Source of the DNA: Balneolaceae bacterium
Lineage (GTDB): Bacteria > Bacteroidota > Rhodothermia > Balneolales > Balneolaceae
Length of the DNA: 6,175 nucleotides
Direction of reading: 5' to 3'
Assembly: GCA_003555185.1 (NCBI GenBank)
Contig: PWFZ01000096.1
Location: 1-6,175, forward strand
The first letter of the stretch is position 1. Every line of letters starts with the position of its first letter. The translations under genes were made by a program, and so were the position numbers. The notes beneath the pieces were generated by a model, which did not search any database, was not told where the DNA came from, and was given only the letters and a program-made list of their open reading frames with translations. Positions 1 to 4,715 of this stretch are shown here, one piece after another.

Positions 1-195
1 CCCCTTTGTCCCTTCTCAAGAAGGGATTTGGTTGATAGATCTCAGCCTGCTTTGTCAAATTTGATCGCCCCTTTTTGATATATGTAGAATCATTTGAACA
101 GATTCTGTAATAGAAGCAACATCAAAAGCCACCTCTTGAGAGGGCTTATTTTTTGAAAGCGTTAGCGAATTTAGGGGGTGTGTTAACTTTCTAAG
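1..195. other. Intergenic region with degenerate palindromic repeats
   Basis: I find no convincing coding sequence here: the reading frames entering from the left edge meet stop codons within about 80 bases and show no recognisable protein pattern. The stretch holds three small dyads: a tight hairpin at 9-26 (TCCCTTCT / AGAAGGGA around a 2-base loop), a weaker one at 86-106 (AGAATC / GATTCT) and a stronger one at 126-147. Read on the minus strand, 187 to 173 gives GTTAACACACCCCCT followed by a CTCTCAAGAG core. This resembles, from memory, dispersed intergenic repeats of Bacteroidota-type genomes. The region is the 3' flank of the minus-strand lipoprotein gene. The repeat identity is inference; multiple copies elsewhere in the genome would confirm it. 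Confidence 0.5.
126..154. terminator. Possible bidirectional intrinsic terminator
   Basis: Bases 132-136 (CCTCT) pair with 139-143 (AGAGG) around a 2-base loop. After a 2-base bulge at 130-131, AAGC (126-129) pairs with GCTT (144-147). On the plus strand the stem is followed by six T at 149-154. On the minus strand it is followed by TTTT (127-124). The minus-strand lipoprotein gene stops about 50 bases upstream in its own direction, so this could end the minus-strand transcript. On the plus strand it could end a gene lying left of the window. The 2-base loop is smaller than ideal, so the call is tentative. Confidence 0.4.
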
Positions 196-651
196 TTACT
201 CCACAGTCGATTGCCAGGCTACAGCCTGCCAAATGCCATCACGTTTTAGAAATGTGCCGGTATTTAAGTTGTAGGATATTTCGGTTTCATCTCCTTCCTG
301 AACCGTAGACACCAATCGAAAAGCTATAATGGCAGTATTTTCATGAAGTCGAATATCTACATCTTCGGCGTGATAAACGGGCAGGTTTTCATTCGGCTCA
401 CCTGAATCCCCATCTTCAAAACCCGACATGATCTGATCCTTCCCAAACCGCTGGCCGGTGGAGCTGGTATAGATCAAATCTTCAGCCCAAAATCGATCGT
501 GGATGGCTTCATCAAAAGCAGCACCATCTAAAAAATCCGTGAGCAGTGTACTGAGTTCATCCCGATCATTCATTGTCTGATTTTCCTGTACGCAGGATAC
601 AGCCAATAATATAAATGAAAGAAGAAAAAGAGAGATATATTTTTTTAGCAT
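196..651 (-). CDS. Putative lipoprotein with NTF2/DUF4440-like domain
   Basis: This 151-residue protein starts at an ATG (651-649) with a classic export signal: LKK, a hydrophobic stretch at about residues 6-18, and a lipobox-like AVSC with Cys20 as the likely lipidated residue. It is therefore probably anchored in a membrane on the periplasmic side. The mature part fits the small cone-shaped NTF2/SnoaL fold of the DUF4440 type. It has an N-terminal helix (DELSTLLTDFLDGAAFDEA), an early strand ending in DLIYTSSTG, and the typical C-terminal strand pair ending GTFLKRDGIWQAVAWQST. Many such proteins have no known substrate, and no catalytic residue can be assigned here. It lies 21 bases after the GlmU-like gene on the same strand, so the two are probably co-transcribed; whether it shares a cell-envelope role with that gene is unknown. 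The domain call is by pattern; the function is not known. Confidence 0.8.
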   Translation of the reverse strand: MLKKYISLFLLSFILLAVSCVQENQTMNDRDELSTLLTDFLDGAAFDEAIHDRFWAEDLIYTSSTGQRFGKDQIMSGFEDGDSGEPNENLPVYHAEDVDIRLHENTAIIAFRLVSTVQEGDETEISYNLNTGTFLKRDGIWQAVAWQSTVE

Positions 652-672
652 AAGTAATTGATTAAGTATAGT

Positions 673-1872
673 TTATGAATTTTCCAGTATGGATTTCATC
701 ATTTTTTTATAGGCTGGGGTTAATTCCACCTTTCGACGCTCCATCATTTTTTCCATGGCTTCGATCGCTTTCTCAAAATGATAGGGCACCAAATTGTTGC
801 CGCTAACCCAGCTAAAAGAAGGGACAAATTTTGGAGGATATCCATCAGAAAAAAGATTGCAGCAAACGCCACATAAAGTACCGGTATTTAGCATCGCATT
901 TATGCCCGTTTTGGAGTGATCACCCATAATAGTACCGATAAATTGCTGTCCTGTGTCCACCTCTTTTCCGGTGCCCCAATCACGGAACTTTACGGTACCG
1001 TAATTATTTTTTAGGTTTGAGGTATTGGTATCTGCTCCAAGATTACACCATTGCCCGAATACTGAGTTTCCTGCATATCCATCATGAGCTTTATTTGAGT
1101 AAGAATGGAAAATTACGTTTGATACTTCTCCGCCTACTTTACAGACCGGTCCGATGGTTGTGTCTTCATAAATTTTCGCGCCCATTTTTACTACGGATTT
1201 TTCACATATAGCCGCCGTTCCTCTAACCACGGAATTTGCCATCAAACGAGCTTCTTTGCCAATGTAGATTGGCCCTGACTCTGCAATTAAAATGGCTCCC
1301 GGTTCAATGATAGCCCCTTCTTCTATGAAAATCTGATTACTATTAACCAATGTTGAATAGGGGTAATCCTTACTGTCTGCAGATTTTAATGATGGAATTC
1401 TTTTTAGATCCTCCCGTATTTCTTTGCCATTCCATTGGAAAAGCTGCCATACGTTTTGCAATCCGGCCTGGTCTATTTCGGAAAGTGTAACCTGGTCGCG
1501 GTTGATTCCATTTCTAAGCCATGAATTATGTATCGCTCCTTCAACATTTGCAGCGATTAAATATCCATCAGAATGAAGTCCTTCGCTTTTCTTCAGTGAA
1601 GAAACCTTAATCATAAGCTCCTCAGAAGGTAAAAATCGTGGATTGATCCACAGAACAGATTCATTATCAGATACGGTTTCCTGTTTAGTAAATACTCCCT
1701 CTAATTCTGGTCGAATAGTTCCGGAAACGGATCCTTTTATATTAAGGGTGGAATGCCACTTCTGGCCAAGTGTTAAAATGCCAACGCGTAGATCGTGGAC
1801 AGGCCTGGTTAACGTTAATGGATGAAAGTGTTCTAATAACTCATCTTCAAAAAAGCAGGTTTTGGAACTCAA
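673..1872 (-). CDS. GlmU-like sugar nucleotidyltransferase/acetyltransferase
   Basis: This 399-residue protein matches the alternative bacterial GlmU family seen mainly in Bacteroidota-type bacteria lacking classical GlmU. The family is thought to acetylate glucosamine-1-phosphate and transfer UMP to give UDP-GlcNAc in the cytoplasm. Residues 1-170 form a diverged nucleotidyltransferase-like domain containing PLTLTRPVHDLRVGILTLGQKW (19-40). It lacks the usual GxGTRM loop of GlmU. Residues 180-360 are a left-handed beta-helix with hexapeptide character. The stretch KAHDGYAGNSVFGQWCNLGADT (261-282) parallels GlmU's acetyltransferase active site, with His263 at the place of the catalytic histidine. 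The C-terminal tail is helical and charged. The start is TTG (1872-1870): an in-frame TAA lies six codons upstream with no ATG between, and the family's conserved N-terminal block begins within 20 residues, so a later Met would delete it. It is divergent from glmS, which supports the pathway assignment. That one protein carries both activities is inference. Confidence 0.88.
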   Translation of the reverse strand: MSSKTCFFEDELLEHFHPLTLTRPVHDLRVGILTLGQKWHSTLNIKGSVSGTIRPELEGVFTKQETVSDNESVLWINPRFLPSEELMIKVSSLKKSEGLHSDGYLIAANVEGAIHNSWLRNGINRDQVTLSEIDQAGLQNVWQLFQWNGKEIREDLKRIPSLKSADSKDYPYSTLVNSNQIFIEEGAIIEPGAILIAESGPIYIGKEARLMANSVVRGTAAICEKSVVKMGAKIYEDTTIGPVCKVGGEVSNVIFHSYSNKAHDGYAGNSVFGQWCNLGADTNTSNLKNNYGTVKFRDWGTGKEVDTGQQFIGTIMGDHSKTGINAMLNTGTLCGVCCNLFSDGYPPKFVPSFSWVSGNNLVPYHFEKAIEAMEKMMERRKVELTPAYKKMMKSILENS

Positions 1873-1958
1873 AGCGTATCTCTTTTTTTAGTTTTTTTAT
1901 GGTTTTATTGTTGGCTAAATTAACCAAAATCAAAGAATAGACTAAATCAAAAATATAT
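1873..1958. promoter_or_regulatory. Divergent promoter region, glmU-like / glmS
   Basis: This 86-base AT-rich gap must contain the 5' ends of both divergent transcripts. It has long T runs at 1883-1889 and 1892-1898 and a near-palindrome at 1911-1927. On the minus strand, TAATTTAG (1923-1916) resembles the Bacteroidota -7 element TAnnTTTG with one mismatch. On the plus strand TTGGCT (1911-1916) with AGAATA (1934-1939) is only a weak sigma70-like pair. Neither start codon has a clear Shine-Dalgarno sequence; AAATATAT directly precedes the glmS ATG. The gap is too short and has the wrong content for a glmS ribozyme. Exact promoters cannot be fixed from sequence alone. Confidence 0.55.
1911..1927. 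promoter_or_regulatory. Near-palindrome, candidate shared operator
   Basis: TTGGCTAAATTAACCAA is symmetric about base 1919: eight base pairs match and one (1915/1923) does not. It lies between two divergent genes of one pathway, where a single dimeric regulator could act on both. It overlaps the best minus-strand -7-like sequence. No regulator gene for it is visible in the window, so this is a candidate only. Confidence 0.35.
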
Positions 1959-3797
1959 ATGTGCGGAATTGTAGGATATGTAGGTGAAGGAGACGCTGGA
2001 CAAATACTTGTAAAAGGACTTAAGCGATTAGAATATAGAGGATATGACTCAGCCGGTGTAGCTTTAATGAACGGCGAGATGTTAATTCAAAAAGGGAAGG
2101 GCAAAGTAATTAATCTGGAAAAAAATCTGGTCGCAAGTAAGATTACCGGGAAAATTGGGATTGGCCATACCAGATGGGCAACTCACGGAGAGCCTAACGA
2201 TATAAATTATCATCCCCATTTAAGTGAGAGTGGAAAAATTGCATTAGTACATAATGGGATTATTGAAAATTATACGTCTTTACGGAAAAAGCTGATTGAA
2301 AGAGGGCGGACATTTAAAAGTCAGACCGATACTGAGATTATCGCGCAGCTCTTAGAAGAAATTTTCACCACATCAGACATATCCTTTGAGGAAGCACTTC
2401 AGCTTACACTCAAACAAGTTGTGGGAACCTACGGACTTGCCATCGTAAATATTGATGAGCCGGAACGAGTGTATGTGGCCAGAAAAGGCTCACCGCTGCT
2501 GTTGGGAATTGGCGACGGTGAGATGTTTATCGCTTCGGATGCATCACCCATAGTAGAGTATACGAACAAAGTGATTTATCTCGATGACGGTGAGATGGCG
2601 ATCGTCACAAAAGATGATTATCAGGTAAAAACGATTGAGGATGTTAAGCTAACCAAGGAAATTCATGAGCTGGCTATGGGGATCGAAGAGATCGAAAAAG
2701 CCGGGTATCCTCATTTTATGTTAAAAGAAATATTTGAACAGCCTCGCTCAATTGCAGATTGTTTGCGAGGACGCCTGAATACGTCGGATAGCACTATTCA
2801 GCTGGGTGGACTGGTAAATGTGATGGAGGAGCTTGTTTCTGCAAATCGAATTGTGATTGCCGCTTGCGGTACCAGCTGGCACTCCGGCCTGGTGGGTGAG
2901 TACCTGTTTGAGTACCTGGCAAAGACTCCCGTAGAAGTTGAGTATGCTTCTGAATTCCGTTACCGAGATCCACTAATTGGTAAGGGTGATGTGCTGCTCG
3001 TGATTTCACAAAGTGGCGAAACGGCCGATACTCTTGCCGCACTGCGCGAAGCAAAAGCAAAAGGGGCAACCGTTCTAGGAATTTGCAACGTGGTTGGATC
3101 TACCATATCACGAGAAACGGATGCCGGTGTCTTTACGCACGCGGGACCTGAAATCGGGGTGGCATCAACCAAAGCATTTACCGCACAGGTTGCCGTATTA
3201 ACAATGATGGCTATTCAGTTGGGTCAGGCAAAGGGGCATATCGACAATGCGCGTGCAGCTGAATTGATTAATGAGCTTGACAGCATTCCTAAAAAAGTAG
3301 AGCACATTTTAAATGAGAGTGATGAATCCATTCAGGAAATGGCCAAGCTCTTTACCTACGCCCCTAACTTTCTTTATCTGGGGCGGACCTACAATTTCCC
3401 TGTTGCCCTTGAGGGAGCCTTGAAGCTGAAAGAGATCTCTTATATCCACGCTGAGGGTTATCCCGCGGCAGAAATGAAGCACGGGCCAATTGCGTTGATT
3501 GATGACATGATGCCGGTTGTGGTTATTGCGGCAACAGATCATACCAACGATAAAATGATCTCGAATATCGAAGAGGTAAAAGCCCGAAAAGGCCGCATCA
3601 TCTCTATTATGAATGATGGGAACAGTGATGTGAAAGATCTATCGAATTTTTGTGTGAATATTCCATCAACGATCGATTGCTTTACACCGCTTCTGACGGT
3701 AATTCCCCTTCAGCTTCTATCGTACTATATTGCAGTAAATCGTGGTTGTAACGTTGATCAGCCCAGAAACCTTGCGAAAAGTGTGACGGTTGAGTAA
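1959..3797 (+). CDS. glmS: Glucosamine-6-phosphate synthase (isomerizing)
   Basis: GlmS makes glucosamine-6-phosphate from fructose-6-phosphate and glutamine, the first committed step to UDP-GlcNAc. The 612-residue length matches the family (about 600-610). The start MCGIVGYVG leaves Cys2 as the N-terminal nucleophile after Met removal, which fixes the start codon. The class-II glutaminase domain (about 2-220) shows GHTRWATHGEPND, HNGIIENY and SQTDTEIIAQL. Two SIS sugar-isomerase domains follow. The first contains ACGTSWHSG, SQSGETADT and STKAFTAQ; the second contains LGRTYNFPVALEGALKLKEIS and EGYPAAEMKHGP. The C-terminus QPRNLAKSVTVE carries the conserved catalytic lysine (Lys607 here) and ends exactly as in well-studied GlmS. 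There is no Shine-Dalgarno motif before the ATG. It is divergent from the GlmU-like gene across 86 bases, and the MITE-like element begins 7 bases after its stop codon, so that element may shape its mRNA 3' end. All key motifs look intact. Confidence 0.98.
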   Translation: MCGIVGYVGEGDAGQILVKGLKRLEYRGYDSAGVALMNGEMLIQKGKGKVINLEKNLVASKITGKIGIGHTRWATHGEPNDINYHPHLSESGKIALVHNGIIENYTSLRKKLIERGRTFKSQTDTEIIAQLLEEIFTTSDISFEEALQLTLKQVVGTYGLAIVNIDEPERVYVARKGSPLLLGIGDGEMFIASDASPIVEYTNKVIYLDDGEMAIVTKDDYQVKTIEDVKLTKEIHELAMGIEEIEKAGYPHFMLKEIFEQPRSIADCLRGRLNTSDSTIQLGGLVNVMEELVSANRIVIAACGTSWHSGLVGEYLFEYLAKTPVEVEYASEFRYRDPLIGKGDVLLVISQSGETADTLAALREAKAKGATVLGICNVVGSTISRETDAGVFTHAGPEIGVASTKAFTAQVAVLTMMAIQLGQAKGHIDNARAAELINELDSIPKKVEHILNESDESIQEMAKLFTYAPNFLYLGRTYNFPVALEGALKLKEISYIHAEGYPAAEMKHGPIALIDDMMPVVVIAATDHTNDKMISNIEEVKARKGRIISIMNDGNSDVKDLSNFCVNIPSTIDCFTPLLTVIPLQLLSYYIAVNRGCNVDQPRNLAKSVTVE

Positions 3798-3828
3798 TGG
3801 TTTAATGAGGCTGTCCAAAAAGGGTGTC

Positions 3829-3849
3829 ATCCCGCACTTGATGCGGGAT
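3829..3849. repeat. Hairpin 1 of the element
   Basis: ATCCCGCA (3829-3836) pairs with TGCGGGAT (3842-3849) around a 5-base loop, CTTGA. A TCATCCCGC...GCGGGATCTC pattern is, from memory, a common dispersed intergenic repeat in several bacterial groups. The GC-rich stem has no T run behind it, so it is not a standard intrinsic terminator. Confidence 0.7.
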
Positions 3850-3874
3850 CTCATGTCTCTAAATAAGGCAGGAG

Positions 3875-3896
3875 ATGCCACGCCATTACGTGGCAT
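3875..3896. repeat. Hairpin 2 of the element
   Basis: ATGCCACG (3875-3882) pairs with CGTGGCAT (3889-3896) around a 6-base loop, CCATTA. It matches hairpin 1 in stem length (8 bp) but not in sequence, so the two are separate palindromes and not copies of each other. Confidence 0.7.
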
Positions 3897-3982
3897 GACT
3901 TAAAGTCTATACATTATTTTTTACCCACCCTTTTTGGACAGCCTCATGTTCTCTACCAGATCTAGCGGAAGGAATTTTCATC

Positions 3983-4005
3983 ATTGTTTAATATGTTAAT
4001 ACAAT
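3983..4005. promoter_or_regulatory. Imperfect dyad abutting regulator start, candidate autoregulatory site
   Basis: ATTGT (3983-3987) and ACAAT (4001-4005) are exact inverted repeats, and inside them TTAA (3988-3991) and TTAA (3996-3999) pair with a one-base offset. The dyad ends at the base before the regulator's ATG. It could be an autoregulatory operator, or an mRNA hairpin limiting translation of the regulator. It occupies the position where a ribosome binding site would be expected, and none is seen there. The rest of the gap (3948-3982) shows nothing recognisable. Confidence 0.3.
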
Positions 4006-4566
4006 ATGGAGATGAACATCAAAAATATGGTATGTCCGCGTTGTGTGGAATCGGTATCTCAAATTACAGAAGAACTGAATCTGCCTGTTGATTCTGTGGA
4101 TCTTGGTTGTGCATCGTTCTCTCGAAAGCTGAAAGAGGATGAAGTAGATCGGTTTGATGAATTACTTAAAAAAAGAGGCTTCGAACTGATTGTTGACCGG
4201 GAAACAGAACTCGTAAACAAAGTTAAAACTCTTCTGTTAAGGTATGTAACTCATCTTGAAGAGAATAAAAATCCACATAAACTGTCGGTGTATATTGCTG
4301 ATCAACTGCATCATAACTACTCCTATTTAAGCCATATATTTTCTGAAGTTGAAGGAAAGACAGTGGAATCTCACCTTATAGAATTAAAAATTGAGCGGGT
4401 AAAAGAGTTGCTGAGCTACAAAAAATGGACTCTTAGTGAAATTGCCTGGAAACTAAAGTACAGCAGCGTTCAATATCTGTCCAATCAATTCAAAAAAGTC
4501 ACCGGCATGACTGTAACAGAATATCGCTCCGGTAATTCGGCAAGAAAGTCATTGGACCAAATCTAA
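4006..4566 (+). CDS. AraC-type regulator with HMA-like metal-binding N-terminus
   Basis: This 186-residue protein is a probable one-component metal sensor. Residues 3-65 resemble a heavy-metal-associated (HMA) domain: strand MNIKNM, then the metal-site motif MVCPRC with Cys10 and Cys13, a helix, and a closing strand near GFELIV that matches the GFELEK closing the first HMA domain of the adjacent ATPase. Cys35 is a third cysteine that could join the site. A helical linker (about 66-88) leads to an AraC/XylS DNA-binding domain (about 88-177). It has two helix-turn-helix units: LSVYIADQLHHNYSYLSHIF, and LSEIAWKLKYSSVQYLSNQF followed by the family signature KKVTGMTVTEYR. The usual AraC sugar-binding cupin domain is absent. 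The copper ATPase starts 149 bases downstream on the same strand, so control of that gene by Cu(I) is the natural inference, whether by activation or derepression. ATG 4012 (Met3) is an alternative start. The DNA-binding call is firm; the metal identity is inferred. Confidence 0.88.
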   Translation: MEMNIKNMVCPRCVESVSQITEELNLPVDSVDLGCASFSRKLKEDEVDRFDELLKKRGFELIVDRETELVNKVKTLLLRYVTHLEENKNPHKLSVYIADQLHHNYSYLSHIFSEVEGKTVESHLIELKIERVKELLSYKKWTLSEIAWKLKYSSVQYLSNQFKKVTGMTVTEYRSGNSARKSLDQI

Positions 4567-4715
4567 AAATATTACACATCTCAACCACGGTACTGTGACG
4601 AGAAGTGATTGGCTCATCCATATTTTAGGAAAGTTGATCTGTTATCGAGCATAGTAATTTACTATAAACACCAGTTAGAGGGTATTTCAAAGCCCCCTCA
4701 TTAAATAGATATTTC
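4567..4715 (+). promoter_or_regulatory. Upstream region of copA
   Basis: This 149-base gap separates the regulator from the ATPase and has no terminator after the regulator, so read-through is possible alongside a dedicated promoter. It contains a near-palindrome CACGGTACTGTG (4586-4597, one G-T pair), a perfect 15-bp palindrome (4651-4665) and a promoter-like pair: TTG at 4634-4636, then 18 bases, then TAATTTAC at 4655-4662, which partly fits the Bacteroidota TTG/TAnnTTTG pattern. A 5-bp hairpin (GAGGG 4678-4682 / CCCTC 4695-4699) lies in the presumed leader. No Shine-Dalgarno sequence precedes the ATG, and no CueR-type or CopY-type operator is seen. Confidence 0.5.
4651..4665. promoter_or_regulatory. 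Perfect 15-bp palindrome, candidate copA operator
   Basis: ATAGTAATTTACTAT is fully symmetric around base 4658, the strongest dyad in the regulator-copA gap. It covers the promoter-like TAATTTAC and lies 50 bases before the ATPase start. This placement suits a repressor site, or a site at which a bound regulator reshapes the promoter. AraC-family proteins often prefer direct repeats, so a link to the upstream gene is not certain. Confidence 0.4.

Larger units (their letters stand above)
3805..3947. repeat. MITE-like element with nested four-way-junction palindrome
   Basis: Perfect 22-base inverted repeats (3805-3826 and 3926-3947, core GAGGCTGTCCAAAAAGGGTG) bound a 143-base segment with no coding capacity. 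Excluding the outermost AT, the ends are flanked by AT on both sides, which could be a 2-base target duplication but is weak because AT is self-complementary. Inside, 3826-3899 is a second unit in which every arm pairs exactly: GTCAT/ATGAC (3826-3830 with 3895-3899), CCCGCA/TGCGGG (3831-3836 with 3842-3847), ATCTC/GAGAT (3848-3852 with 3872-3876) and GCCACG/CGTGGC (3877-3882 with 3889-3894). No base is left unpaired at the junction. The terminal repeats resemble IS ends, so this may be a non-autonomous element moved by a transposase elsewhere. It sits between glmS and the regulator and could also stop or process the glmS transcript. The folding is read from the sequence; the mobility is inference. 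Confidence 0.75.

Noticed and set aside
1..78. 3' end of a gene entering from the left edge on the plus strand
   Set aside because: Short open stretches exist (about 20-26 codons), but none resembles a protein terminus and the bases are better explained by palindromic repeat sequence.
1873..1958. glmS ribozyme upstream of glmS
   Set aside because: The gap is 86 bases, shorter than the ribozyme needs, is shared with a divergent gene and shows none of the expected core pairing. The ribozyme is known from Gram-positive relatives.
2794..3542. Minus-strand reading frames inside glmS
   Set aside because: They lie fully within glmS, whose protein is intact and highly conserved. Their translations are rich in Pro, Ser and Arg with no recognisable domain.
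3805..3947. Complete insertion sequence
   Set aside because: There is no transposase reading frame between the inverted repeats; the element is only 143 bases long.
4567..4715. CueR-type or CopY-type copper operator
   Set aside because: Neither the spaced ACCTTCC/GGAAGGT-like dyad nor TACAnnTGTA occurs in this gap.
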